Assembly: GCF_019059575.1 (NCBI RefSeq)
Contig: NW_024881696.1
Location: 620,001-684,000 of the forward strand
Reading direction: 5' to 3'
Origin: Amphibalanus amphitrite
Taxonomy: Eukaryota > Arthropoda > Thecostraca > Balanomorpha > Balanidae
Length of the DNA stretch: 64,000 nucleotides
Program-made: the position numbers and the translations under genes
The notes under the pieces: generated by a model
Databases searched by the model: none
Seen by the model: the letters and a program-made list of their open reading frames with translations, nothing else
What the model was told of the DNA's origin: nothing
Shown: positions 50,531 to 63,550 of the stretch, piece after piece
Layout: every line of letters starts with the position of its first letter
Position numbering within the stretch: position 1 is the stretch's first letter

Positions 50531-53500
50531 TATGGATGAATCTGCTGGGAACGCAAGGCGGAAAGGAGGGAATGAACAAGCGCTACGGAATACGGATGAA
50601 CTGGTGTCGGCTGGCGACGAGTTAGACCGACCCGCAGGGCACAGCCGTCAGGCGGCACAGCCTACCACCGCGTCTTCACAAAATTTGGAACCGCAACGCG
50701 GCTGGAGGGATCTGGTGATTATGGAACAGGCGTGTATGTCATCGTGTGTAAATTTGAGTCGTTTTCGTTTCGTAGGAGACCGCGTAGTACGTATATTGTC
50801 TGCATTTTCCTGTTCTGTTTTAATGCGTATATTTCATTGAACGTGCACGAAGATGTTCATCACGCTCATGTTGATATGTGCGCCACGTATGTGTTGTGTT
50901 GTGCGGCGAAACGATGAGGCCATTTATTCTGACGAAGATAATAATACTTATCGAAACATCTGAAGCTTTTTCTTTTATAAAATTATGGATAAATTATGCA
51001 TCTCAATGGGTATCCTTGCTTTACACAGTTTCCTGATGGGAAAACAGCATGGAATTAACTGCATGAATGTTTCTGCATATAACCGCGGTATCCATCGATA
51101 GTTCTATAAGCATGTATTAGGCAGGCACGCCAGTTGCTAAGAGAGAGAAAAAGAACATAGACTGTATCTTGATTTAGCCGCACGTAATACAGTGGCCGAT
51201 ACGCTTGACTTTGTTTTGTTTCGTGTTCCTTTCACCAGGGATTGGCAGGATTTCTGGGTCTGCTCACCTTCCAACGTGCATGACGGACATTATGAAGAAA
51301 AAAGTAGCTATGCCCTAAATGTCTGTCGTAGCAGCTCCCGTTATGAAAGTTGTCGAATGCAGTGAGGCCGTTTAATTCCCGTCATACCGAACAATGCGAC
51401 TCGGACTTGGACTTTAGGGAGCCACGTTATGTAAGTTGATCTTTGAGAATATTGCACGAATGTTTCGTTATTTGTTGCAGCGGATTAAACAATCGCTCTT
51501 TGCTGGTGATTTAACTTTGAGCATTTGATGAGCCAGCGGAGTGAAGAACCGATCCTGTCAACCGATTATTAGTGAAGCGTATGCAAACGGATGCTGCTCA
51601 GCGGTCGGCATGCCGTGGCCCATCTCTTCTACCTTGCAGTTCAAACGTCCAGCCGCCTCCTCTCAGCGCAGCTGTGTCTCTGACAGCTGACACTCAGCGA
51701 CCGCCTCCTGACACCCGACGACACGTCTGGAGTCGACACGTCCCCTGCTCTCCCCTCCATGACACATGACACCCTCCCCACCGTCCCCCCCCCCCAGCCG
51801 CGGCAGGCACCGCCCGCTGCAGGTCCCCTCCTAAACGGACGTTTCACCACTGCACTGAGTCCGGATACAAACAAACGTCAGCCCCGGACCTGGACATCAC
51901 ACAGACCGATATCGGGTCAGCTGGTCACTCGTGTGCTGCATGCGTAATGTTCAATGTTCTTACGAGTGTTCAAACTTTTTATATTTTCTTTTTTTTTTCT
52001 TTCAAATGTTGACATTTATCAGTTCCGGACACGAATTATGAGGTCTGATGCAGTGTGAGCTGAGGATGAATGCATAGTTCTCGTCTCACTGCGTGGGAAT
52101 GCGGAAGAAATGATAATTTCGAAGAAATCGGAAGTAACTCGAAGGGCATGCTATCAAGTGTTCGAAAAACATCACAAAAACGTGCTCTATATTGCATTTA
52201 CGCATGGACAAGCCCATCGTTGATTGAAATCCTTGACCAATTGTTTAGCAAACAAGTATGCAAATATTTATAATCTGATCAAAATAATCTTTTCCTGTTG
52301 CGAAACTGGGAGACTAAATGAGTCAGCCTGGGCTCAATCAAATTGTGGGCCGCATCACGCGTCTTCGTGTTACGGGTTTACGGGTGCGGGATGACCGATC
52401 GCAAAGTCTTCGAGATACTCTCGCTTTTGTCGAAACACGAGTGCCTACCTGCAACGCAGTTAGACGCGGACGTTTGCATAATATACAAGCAGTTCGAGCA
52501 TATGCGTTGCCACTGCCGAATCTCCACTAATCGTTCTGTTTTCGGATTCCACACTGACCTTACATAACGCACTTTGCTCGTGCTTTTAACAGATTAGCGT
52601 GAAAGCATCCATAGTAGTTCACAAAACGTGAAAGTTTAATTGCATCAGCAATTTTTCTCAGCTCGCACGGTGGCGTGCTGACGCAGCAAAAATATCGCAC
52701 ACCGGTAGCTGAGTAGCATGTTAGTGTGCACGCCAGGAACACTCCTGGCTAGGTAACACTCCCAGTATAAGGGAACACCCGGCATCCACCCGCTGCGACG
52801 CCGCCGAAAGGTCAGGAAAAGTCACGGTAAGGACGGCGACCTGAGGTGCGCCCGGCTCCTCATGTGGGCTCTGTCGAGAAAGACCCGCGGACAGGAAGGT
52901 GAATGCCAGGTCGGCGCCAAAGTGAGATGAGATGTGTATGGACATTTCCGACGACTCTCCTCGTGAGTTCAAGAGCCTTTCAAGGTCTTATGTGAGAAGT
53001 TTGGTGAAAGTATCATTTTCTGTGTTCGTGCAAGGCTAGCCAAGAAAACAAATATCTTTTTCCGGTGACACACCCAAAACAAACAGGATTAACTCAAAGA
53101 GATAAGCATTAATACGTTTGGTGTGAGAAAGCGCAGTCTCATCCTCATCTTGAGGGAGATATGAGCGCTGAACATTTGCGTTACACAATAAAATTGCACA
53201 ATTATGTAAATATAAAATGGTGAGACAAAAAGATAAAAACCTATTCAGCGGTTTTCCGCGGTCGAACAGGTAGGCTAGCTCATAGCTGTGTTTCTAGGGA
53301 GCAAGAGTTTGTGCTGACATTTCTTATATCTACACTGCGTTAGAATCTACATAATCACGATCGCTTATATGAATACAAATTCAGTTGATCAATCATGAAG
53401 TTGTAATGTCGTGCGAGGGCATACCTACGTGGCATAATCAAAACAATCATTCTTCCGACTTCTTGACCTCAAGTTCGCTGTGATGTAACGCCGCGATGTA

Positions 53501-55289
53501 ACCGAACCAGACAAAACCGCTTTGTGCTGCTCCCTTCTCCGTCATTTCAGTGGTTGGAGGGTCTCTGTTTGGATGGGGTCCTTGAGAGGCCCCCGTTGAC
53601 GTAGGGCGGAGACCACAGAAAATGTGGTAGGATAGGAAGTAGCTCTCACCGGTCTGACCAGTTTTGAACGCACAACTAGCGCAGAGGACAGCCGCGGCAG
53701 CTGTTGACCTGACCACACGTGGTGCCGAGCACCTACTCATCTGCACTTAACCCCGCTGCACGTGCAGCGCCATATTTTGTGCCTTACTCGAGAGCTGGTG
53801 CACTTAACGGAAGCACTGTGCGGCCAGCATTGATTGACATATTCCGGTACACACACGTCTAAATGAATTCTGACGAAGTGGATTATATCCATCCAGAGTT
53901 CCCTCTGCAATTAAAGATACAGACCGGGTTGGGCCAAGTGATTTCGTCAGCCGTCTCCGATAAGCTGCCGTGACAAGTGTCGATGGCTTCAGTATCTATC
54001 TGACTACCGTTCATCTTGAGGTGAACTGCGCCAGGTGAGCGACTGGCAATGCTCGGGCCTCTCAGCAACACGGATGGTTACCTACGTCGTCTTGCTGTCA
54101 CCAGTCTGGGCTTTATTTCAAGAAACTTGTACGTACACAAACAGCCATGTAGCTCTTATGATGTCGCTGAGATTGAGCGATTACGATTATCCTCGCCCAT
54201 CGCTAGGTGAGAAATATTTGGATTTGTTGGTAAATAGCATCATGGGGTGGAAGTGACAAGGATGATTCTCAGCAATGTTGTAAGCTGATGTTCACACGGG
54301 CTTGGTACGCCGTGTAGGCACATATTTACGGCTCTGAGAGACTGGATTGGTGCCTTTCCGAGGACCAGAAGACATTTACAGCTTACACTTGGCCGACCTC
54401 GCTTTATCGGTTGCTAATGAATGCATATGTGTTTTTCTGAGTAAATAACTATGCCTATTTTTTCATTTAATAGACATCCACACAACAAATGCAAGTGTCA
54501 AGGATTCTGATATTCTGATATTTGTAGAACATCGGCTATGCCATGCAATTTTCGGCCTATTGGCTATGCAAATTTTATTGGACAAATGAAACATAGCGGA
54601 GTAGTTATAGAAAATCTTGTCGAAGGTAGAAAACACTTCTGAATGAATTTAACAACACATTAATTAATTATTAAAAGGCATTAAAACGGAACATTGTCAA
54701 ATTTATGACCATTATAGCAACATCATATGTCAATACATTGAGCATTAATCTGACATGAACAGACACTCCCGAAGAAGACACAAGAGCTGCTTTGTTACCA
54801 ACCAAAAAACAACAGACGTGCCTGTATTTTCGATATTTGGCCAGTCACTGTCAAGGCTCGCATTGACGTCACTGACAGTCAAACACCAATGGATGATTTC
54901 CTTTTATGGCAGGGACGAGATCGGCAGATGTTTCTGCGACGGGCGGGGAGTCGAAAACCGTCAGAAGAAGGTCGGCGCTGCCACACGGGACGGGTCACTA
55001 CGCAGCACAGTTTGTACTTGCGCGTTACTTGCGGAATGTTGGAATTTAAGAAAGGTTCACTGGGCTCACTCGTTTTGTTGACGTCAGATAAAATGCACCG
55101 TTGACATCCAAACGTTCGTTACATGGACTCACGTAAATTGTAGGTACCTAGGTACTGCGGTCATGTTTGATTATGTCCATTTGTTGCGTTATGAGCATGC
55201 ATTGTTCCCATTAAAGGAGCGAGTTTCAAACTTGAACGTGCATATACACGAGTATATGACTATATGCGCATGAACGAGATGTTTTAAAC

Positions 55290-55362
55290 TAAAAGCTGTT
55301 ATAGCTAAAGCTGAAGCTGTTATAAAGCTGTTATAGCTCTAAAAGCTAAAAGCTATATAGAG
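55290..55362. repeat. Short agctgttata/aaagct repeat
   Basis: Repeated units agctgttatagct and aaagct, partly palindromic. Confidence 0.6.
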
Positions 55363-55576
55363 AAGTCTGTGCACCTAGTTATATGGTATCTAGCGCTCTG
55401 CAAATGCAAATGCCGATGGCGTGATAAGCTCTTAGTAAGGTGCCCAAGAGTATCTTTGGTATAGCCCTGTCTATTACTGCAAGGATATCATCATTAAATA
55501 AAGACATGCATTTACTCCAATTCACATATTTTCATATTGCTGAGCACTGAGTAGCCATCTTTTTTTTCATTGCTGA

Positions 55577-55633
55577 CATTTCATTTCATTTCATTTCATT
55601 TCATTTCATTTCATTTCATTGCATTTCATTGCT
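55577..55633. repeat. (TTTCA)n microsatellite
   Basis: About 11 pentamer units, with one GCATT interruption near the right end. Confidence 0.9.
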
Positions 55634-57085
55634 ATAATTGCCTGCAATGTTTAGGGAACTAAATACAAACCAAAGGCCACCCTGCAGGGAGCAAATCAAC
55701 ACACACAACCATCTGTCATTTGGAGCGTTCTTATCTTTTATCGCACCAGGGCACCCGAACTCACTTGATGTCTTGAGCACCAACAAGTACCCTCCTTTGT
55801 GATTAGAAGCGAGCCACGCTTGTCACGGAGCTCTCAGCACAGTACGCTTGTGGTCGATCACCACCCCTATACATTCACAGCAGCACCCACCGCTGTCTAT
55901 CCCCGACGCGCTCCATTTAACCACCATAATAAACAGGACCAGATGGTTCCAGAGAGCCCTCTAACCCGGAACGACATGTGAATCAGCTAGCGCGAAGCGA
56001 TCTTCATAACCATATGTTGTTCTCCGCGTATCTCACCCACCCGACGGGCCCACATGCTCGCCCACAACACTCATCAAAGGGCGCGCTGCAGCTGCCAGCT
56101 CACTTGCGTAAAATCACCCAGGCGAGGTGAGTAAACCGACTGCTACAAGTTACACCTGAGTGCGTAATTCACACCACGCGCTGAAACACACCTCGGAGTG
56201 TATGGCAGTGCCTACGATCAGCCACTGACCGTCTGCATTCCATCCTTGTCGTTGGACGACCTTCAGGGAGGGTTCGATCCACACCCGTGCCCTTGACAGT
56301 CGCTACCACCGACCAGCATCGTCCCAAGTGGTGTACTTACATACCTGTCCGCGTGCCGATGCCTCTTATGGCTTCTTTGATGGCCCTCGAAATGAGATAT
56401 GCCCAGGAAGATACCATAACAAAGTAGTTAGTTCAGCTAAATGATTAAGTTTCCATATTGTCCTATGTCTTCCTTACTTCAAGAATGGGCAAACAAAAAT
56501 AGCCGGAGGGCTTGCTTTTCGTGGTCAGCTTTACTTTGTTGACCGTTTGTCTTTGTTGTGGACAATTAAGCCGTTGATCGATTAATCGTTTGCCTCTGTT
56601 GAAACGTGCACAATAATGATCGACAAAAGAAAGAAGAAGAGCGGATGATGCGGGCGACGCAGCGAATGGAATTACACTGAGGCAATCAGAGATGAATTTA
56701 GAAGTTGTAATGGCAAATGATTATTATTTCGCTTATGGGAGGAGGGGGTCAAGCCTCCAAAGCCAAATGCCGGATCTAAAGAGCACTCAAATAAATGAGT
56801 GCTAAGTGCTTTGGTCGGTGGTCATGTGAGGCTCAAAACATGACATAAAATTACGCGGAATGAGTAACATTTATATTTTCACAGATCAAAGTGCACGCCA
56901 AAATAAAGTAATGCGACAACGTGACAAAGTAACGCAGTCAGCATTCTCTCAGCAAAGCATCGTGATGAAAGGTCTAATGGAGGCGGCGCGATTTTTGGTG
57001 AAAATCCGCTTTGAATGTCTGGTCGTCGAGCTAAAACCACAGAAACAGCTAGAACAAATATTGTAAACCAACACATCAAAGGATA

Positions 57086-58260
57086 GGGGAGAGTGGGGAA
57101 AGATGCCCAGGGTTTTGCTATGTCATATATTATTCGAAAATAACGATGGAAAAGCAAAAACTTGGAGTTTCAACGGAAGCCGACATCATTTTTCTCCAAA
57201 AATATCACACTTTCGTGCCTGAAATATTATAACTTTTTTTGCTATTAAGCATTTTCCTGAAGAAGTGAAAGGGGGCATCTTACCCCACAGGGTGGGAAAG
57301 ACGCCCCCTGACGTTGGGAAAGATGCCCCCTGCACTATAAGTGACATAAATGGGCACGTTAATCGCCTGAACGAATCAGTAGTCCCTTCGAGCCTGCAGT
57401 AGACACCAAACGTCATCATAAGGGCCCTCAAAAGTAGTCGTAAGGGGCTTCAGAGGTCATCGTTAGGGCCATCATAGTCCAGCGCGGCCAAACAAGCCTC
57501 CGTGGTGGCGTTCGGAGACCACTGTGGGGCTCTTATAGGTCTTCATGATGCTTGAGGGCCCTCGAGCCCATCGTGGGGACCTTCGATGCCAGCGCGGCCC
57601 GTGGGGCCAACGTGGGAGCCCTCAAAGGATGTCGTGAGGGGCCCTGGAGCCAATAATGGGGCCCATAGAGGCCGTCGTGAGGGCTCTCAGAGTCAGATGC
57701 CGCCCAAAAAGTCGCTATGTGGGCCGAGAGACCGGCATGGGGAGCACCCGACCGTACTGGACTCTCAATAGTCCCAGATCGGCTTTTGACTACATCACAA
57801 GTATGTAATAAATGATTTGACGGGCTGTTTGAAGCACAGCCTACGGATTTAGGGGGGCGTCTTTCCCCATCAGGACAGGGGGCATCTTACCCCAAGGTAC
57901 CGAAGTAACATTAAATCAGTACAATTTGTTAGCCATAAAACTACACCCTGAAACAAACTGTTTGGGACACAGTGCACGCATGCTAATGTATCACGACTAT
58001 AGCAAGGGACGCAAAAATTATTTACCTTCTTTGATATTTACAATGTTCTGACACCAAAATATTTTTTGAAAGCAGCAAATAAAAAACATGCAATCATCAG
58101 CCAGCCGTTGCCCAACTGAGCTTCGCAATTTTTTGTGCAGTTAACAAGGCAGGCTTCCGCTTTATGCCAAGAACATTAATTTCCAGGTCCGATTCTTTGT
58201 TTCGCCGCTAGAGGGGGTGGGGCGTCTTTCCCACCCTGGGCATCTTACCCCACTCTCCCC
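57086..58260. mobile_element. Inverted-repeat element with GGGGAGAGTGGGG ends
   Basis: 1.18 kb. The ends GGGGAGAGTGGGGAAAGATG and its inverted partner (one mismatch) continue over gcccaggg. TA flanks both sides, possibly a 2-bp target duplication. Further internal copies of gggaaagatgcccc and its complement lie near 57255-57330 and 57850-57895. The middle has a degenerate ggggccntngaggccntcgtgagg minisatellite (57.43-57.70 kb). No transposase. Confidence 0.7.
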
Positions 58261-58613
58261 TAATTTGACATTATTTCATCCTAACTAGCAGTTAAATCGT
58301 TACGGAACTGCGTAGCGCTGCGGAGCGCATGCCATTTAAAATGATACGCCTATATCAGCATCGCACATGGCGAACACTGGCCCTTTGTTTGCTTGCTACA
58401 TTTGTGTTATGTGTGTCTACCTACTTGCAAGTTAGCCAAACAATAAATAAAATAGCATTGCATCACATTTTCGCCATTCTGGTTCAGTTGGGGCTAACAG
58501 ATTTACTATTGGTAGCGCCGTCACAAATGTGAATCAGCATCTATCGTTCTCAGAATGATGCATTTCCGAGCACAAAAATAAACGGCCAAAATGTATCAGA
58601 CATCATTGCTTAA

Positions 58614-59107
58614 AGGGACTATCCCACCTTTTGGGGTTTGAGTTGAGATAGCCCGAGTTTGCGGCGAGGTTCAGAAACCACTATCTATCTAGGTTGCAAC
58701 CCCCGCGGCCTCTTGGTGTTGAAGAAATTCGTTCCCTTCATTTGAAAATGGGCCTTGCGCAAGGCCCTATCTTCAACATGGAGCGACCGTTAGTGTGACG
58801 TCACCTCGTTTAGTCATTCTGATTTAAATGGGTTTGTTCGTTGAAAAATCGCTTAAAACTTGGTCTGAACTTTGTAGTGGTGCCTACAGAGTAAAAAGAA
58901 TCAGCTTTATGACAGTAATGTGGCCTGGGGAAGGAGGTAATTTTGGGCTGTGACGTCACATATTTGAAAGTTTGTGCTTGGAATATGGGAAGCCTAAGAT
59001 GTTTAATGAAAAATAAATGCCAGAACCGTGTTCCTGGTCATCCAATCTATAAAGTCGGGCACAATTTAACTGGTTTTAACAACATTTTAGAAGGTGGGAT
59101 AGTTCCT
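58614..59107. mobile_element. 494-bp MITE with TTAA target duplication
   Basis: Terminal repeats AGGGACTATCCCACCTT and its inverted copy (one mismatch), flanked by TTAA at 58610-58613 and 59108-59111. The TTAA duplication suggests mobilisation by a piggyBac-type transposase. No coding capacity. Confidence 0.7.
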
Positions 59108-59889
59108 TTAAAGCACGGTTCTGGCAATTGATATAAAGATTTTACGCCTTCAAAGCCTGGAGACGAGTACACGTTCACTCGAAAACACATCCAAAGCTTC
59201 TACTGCATGTATTTTGTCGTGTCGTTAACACGCACAGTTTCCTTTTATCCCACGATGCTTGCTCATTAAAAGCACATGTTCTACGCCTGCCCGATCCCAA
59301 CCAATCACTTTACTGATGTGCTCTTTGCAGGATGTGTGCGTTTCCAAGAAATGCCCAGCCGAATTCCTTTCGGCTGTCTCAGCGAGAAGCCGTCAGTGAA
59401 CCGAATTTTCACACCGGATTTAGTAGTGTCATGGTTAGATTACACGTAAGGTCATGATTTGAACATGGTAGGTACCTTCTATTATCTATACATGTACTAC
59501 ATAAAGATTTGTAGACGATCATGTTGGCCCAGTGCTGTGGTATCACAAGCTCTGCAACTATTATGCAATGCGAAACTTATTCTTTCATTTATTTTTTCGT
59601 TGGCGACATTTTCTTTTTAATGTTAAAACAGGTTAAATTTAATTTCACCCAACTCCGTCGACCATCGCAATGCGAAGGTCTGTGCAGTGTTCATGGGCCT
59701 GTAGTCTACCAACATCAAAAATTGGATCCGGTTCATCACGTGTGGACAGGTGGTCCATGTCCATACCCTCAGGCCTCAACCATTCTTAACTGATACCTTA
59801 TCCTAGCAATCGTGCACAAAACCTATTGACGTCATTGGCACTAGTACAAGTAGCTTGTACGGACCTACCAAATGTGATTCCACACTTAA

Positions 59890-60836
59890 CCCTCGCACGA
59901 CCAGGCCATTTCTCATAACACGAACGACCAGGGGGGGGGGGGGGGTTGTTACGACCCCCCCTGGCGTTTCGAAACGGAAGGTCGTAGAGCTTAGCGGAAA
60001 AAACCAACGGATTGCTCTCAACGAGATCTCGCGATTGGTGGTATATTTTTTGGTCCTAGGTCAACATTTGACCTACTTATGACCGGTCAAAGGTCAAATT
60101 TTCCGAAAAAATCAAACTTTTTCAACTTTCCGCGGCGATTGCGGCAAAACGGTGGGAGATATCGACTTGAAACCTTCACTATCGTGTTTCTTGATCAATT
60201 CTCTATCGTTTGGTATGTATTTCGTTTCCCTAGCTCTAAAAATGGCGCGTTGGGAGCGCCGGAAGTCGGCAAGGTCACAGTCGGCGGCAGAAATTCGAAA
60301 AATCAAAATTTAAATTTTTGAAATCTGATTGTATTTTTGGATTTGGGAGGTCCATTTGCTCCCTATAGAAGCTAATATTGCTGCATATTCCCATTGAGGT
60401 GACAAGAATTAGCAAAATAGTGGTTCGGGCGCTTTTCAAAAATAGTACCGGACGCTGTTCCTCTTGTGACGTCATAGCTCCGTGACCTGACCTGACCCGG
60501 TCAATTTTCTTGCACCACACGATAGCCAATGCTTGCCCCAACATGCATGGGAAGTTTCATCATGATCCATCAAACAATGTGGGTATCACCGGCAGAAAAC
60601 CTAGGGATTCGGCGCACACGTTTGGTAACTGTCGGCCGGAGGCTGTACCTCTTATGACGTCATAACTCCGTGACCTGACATGACCCGATCAATTTTCTTT
60701 CGGCAAAAGATGCGCAAAGGTTGCCCCAGAGGGTATTGAAAATTTCAGCCCGCTACGACAAGCCGTTTAGCGTGCACTTCGAAAAAACCTCAGGGGGGGG
60801 GTTGATACAACCCCCCCCCCCCTAGGCGTTCTAGGG
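59890..60836. mobile_element. piggyBac-like MITE B (TTAA target duplication)
   Basis: 947 bp flanked by TTAA at 59886-59889 and 60837-60840, with CCCT..AGGG ends. Each end has a G-tract/near-palindrome/C-tract hairpin (gttgttacgac left, gttgatacaac right). Its right part, inverted, matches the left part of element C (ccctgaggtttttcgaag, ggggcaaccttt). Interior is rich in tgacctgacctgacc motifs. Non-coding. Confidence 0.75.
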
Positions 60837-60890
60837 TTAAATGTGCGATAGAGGCATTGATACATAAATAGCATGTGCTCTAAACCATAG

Positions 60891-61035
60891 AGATCTTATA
60901 ATATTATAAGATCCTATATGCTCTAAACTGGCATGTATGGTTTCGTACTATTCTGGGGCAGACGCCCTATACTTACCTATAGCATGGATGATATAACACA
61001 TGGATTATTATCTCATCCATGCTTATAGCATACAC
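60891..61035. repeat. Two short palindromes
   Basis: A perfect 22-bp palindrome, GATCTTATAAT followed by its complement, at about 60891-60912. A 10-bp-stem hairpin GCATGGATGA/TCATCCATGC lies at about 60982-61022. 61036-61570 shows nothing recognisable. Confidence 0.6.
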
Positions 61036-61574
61036 GAGTGGGTATTAAAATGACAGCGAAGCGATCCTGGGAACGCAGCTGTTTCCCCTGTAATTAGCAG
61101 AACTTTGTGAGATATTGAACATTTAACTTATACGATCATAAATATTCATCACACATCAGTTTTCGCCTTGTTTGAAAATTGCTCTTCCTCAATGTCAAAG
61201 AAAGCATGTTCCAATTAAGTGGTACACGAAACTGTTCTGAGGGCGCTGCCCCTGGCCAGTCATATTGCATATCAAACATAATGAATATTGCTTGACCTAC
61301 AGATTAATCATATCATTATACTTATATGATAATATAGGATGTACAGAAAGGTAATAGAAAATATTTTTCACTGAAATATTTTCGGCTTGTAATGTGCCGC
61401 TAGGCGACAACAACATTGCCTTATAACAACAGATAACACGAATGCCTAAACTTCCCTGTCAACCTTGAAAGGCGTTGCGTTTATGCTCAACTGTTATTTT
61501 TTCTTTTAATTAGGTAGTTTTATTTTTTATGTATGCGTATGCATTACTGTGAGCGATTCTCCATTTTCAATTAA

Positions 61575-62585
61575 CCCTCACCCTGGCAGGGGGGTCGATG
61601 CGACCCCCCCCCCTGAGGTTTTTCGAAGATAGCATAAAAACGGCGGCGCGCAGCGCCGCCAAATTTAGCACAGCCTATGGGGCAACCTTTTTACATATGA
61701 CCTGAAAATTTCAGGTCCGGGTGACCTTGGGTCAGGTCACCAGGTCAGAAAAACCGGTACAAGGTCATGGTCAAATTTCAACTTTCTTTTTGCACCTGTC
61801 CAACTCACAGTTTTGGACTGATTTCCTTCAATCTTTCAGGATGTGCTAAGTTCACCGAGTTGTATAACATATAGTTCGAGTTTTTTTTAGGTCACTGACC
61901 TGAGGTCGGTTAGAGGTCATTATGTCGTAATGTTAAGCCTATGGGAAAATACTAAATTCGGAAAATACTGGAGATATCCCCTTCGTTTTATCACTTTTGT
62001 GCTTTGAAACCACAGTACTTAACAGCAGGTCACTTGATGTTTCTTTGTTTGGTGTACTTATCCATGGGTCAGGTCAAATGAGGTCAACTGAGGTCAAATG
62101 ACGTTTTTGCTGATAACTTGGCACATAATGACGTTAGAGCTTAAAAATGGTGTCATTGTGTTCCTGGTGATCAGCCAAATCGAATGATATGCAATTAGAT
62201 GCAATTTGGTTAACTTGAACTTAATTTATTAATTTAAGTAGAAAAACTTTAAGTACACTTAAGCAAGCTAAAAAGTATATCATTCGACGCGCCTTGACGT
62301 GCTGAGTTCACTGGTGCTTTTCCTTTTGCTCTATCTTAATTAGATCAAAAGGTATAAGCGAAAAACTTTTGACCTGTTTTTAGCGAAATTTTTACATTTA
62401 TACCCCCCAAAACCCCCCTAAATATTGACCTAGAGCAACCAAATTTGCACAGGGGTGAGAACTCCAGGGGGTCCACCTACCTACCAAATTTGGTGTTCCA
62501 TAGGAGCCAATGGCGAGGGGGGGAGGTCGCATCGACCCCCCCCCCGCCAGGCCGTGTTATGAAAAATGTCCTGCCAGGGCGAGGG
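61575..62585. mobile_element. piggyBac-like MITE C (TTAA target duplication)
   Basis: 1011 bp flanked by TTAA at 61571-61574 and 62586-62589. Ends are CCCTCACCCTGGCAGG and its inverted partner CCCTCGCCCTGGCAGG. Each end carries a G-tract/gtcgatgcgac/C-tract hairpin. Interior is rich in aggtca/tgacct motifs. Related to element B; non-coding. Confidence 0.8.
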
Positions 62586-63461
62586 TTAAGATGCAGAACA
62601 CAATCGTCTCCATCTCATCAAGTACCTATACTGCTTATCGGAACGTCATTCAGGTAATATGAATTATGATGTAAGTGATAAAATGGACAAAACCAATAAA
62701 TTCATTAAAATGTTTACCTTCAATACAAAGGATTTAGCCGGCCTTCGGTTTGTCCGCGCTAATTCCCATGGCATCCTTCGGGTTTGCATGACACTGGCTC
62801 CTTCCGATTTTCCTGGTGATTGTCGCACTTCGTGAGCGATGAGCCCTTCAAAACTAAAATTACATTTTTTTGGCATTATTGTGTCCGCGAAAACAGTTCC
62901 TGACGAACAGTAGCACCGTTACCACCCTTCCTATGACTGCCACGCCCTGGAATTGCCCTGCCAATAGGGGGGGGGGGGGGGTCACAGAAATCAGAAATAT
63001 GGTCGCCGACAACTTGCAATAAGCGCATATAGATGTTGGCTCGGTGAGTAACTGTAAGCATACGTGGATGACATCTGTCGATCAAGCTGGATTATGTGGA
63101 TTAAAAAAAAAACATAATACATTTTTGTCAGATTTAGCACATGTCATGGACAGTTCTAATAAACGTGGGTTTTACCGAACCATTTGCCGCCATGAATACA
63201 ATATTCCAGTTTGGAAGCATAGAAAACAACCCAGTTAAAAGAAATGATGAGTAGAGACCTGGCTTAGAATCTATAGTATCTAACGAAAGTTCCCAAATTT
63301 GCTATGAAGATTGGTCATATTTTTATGGATAAACGCTGATTATCTAGTAAAAAAGGCGTCGGTGAACGTGTTAAGCGGAATCCCCTGGTGGATTGAGGGC
63401 GGCGGTTCCCTCCGCAGACCTTTCACCCTATATCACACGCCGTGAAAACGATATTTTCCTC

Positions 63462-63550
63462 TGACGTCACATTATGACGTCATGTGATGCCGTCACACGC
63501 AACCAACAAACATTGACGTCATACAGTGACGTCGTTGGATGACGTTGCAC
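63462..63550. promoter_or_regulatory. Cluster of CRE (TGACGTCA) sites
   Basis: TGACGTCA at 63462-63469, 63475-63482 and 63514-63521, plus a near copy at 63526-63533 and gatgacgttg after it. They could be regulatory sites, but the same motif is frequent in the MITEs of this window, so a repeat origin is possible. The rest of 62590-64000 shows only a G-run near 62967 and no gene. Confidence 0.35.

Larger units (their letters stand above)
40275..57085. other. Long intergenic stretch without a supported gene
   Basis: 16.8 kb with only short frames, none resembling a known protein. Noted within it: a CpG-rich segment with a TATA-like element and a GTAAGT (40.85-41.18 kb, including a long G-run near 41165); AATAAA near 46811; an AT-rich tatgtaaaagtaa repeat (50.40-50.53 kb); a small agctgttata repeat (55.29-55.36 kb); and a TTTCA microsatellite (55.58 kb). 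Otherwise nothing recognised. Confidence 0.4.

Noticed and set aside
56271-56280. B-box-like ggttcgatcc
   Set aside because: No A box or cloverleaf around it, so not called as a tRNA or SINE.
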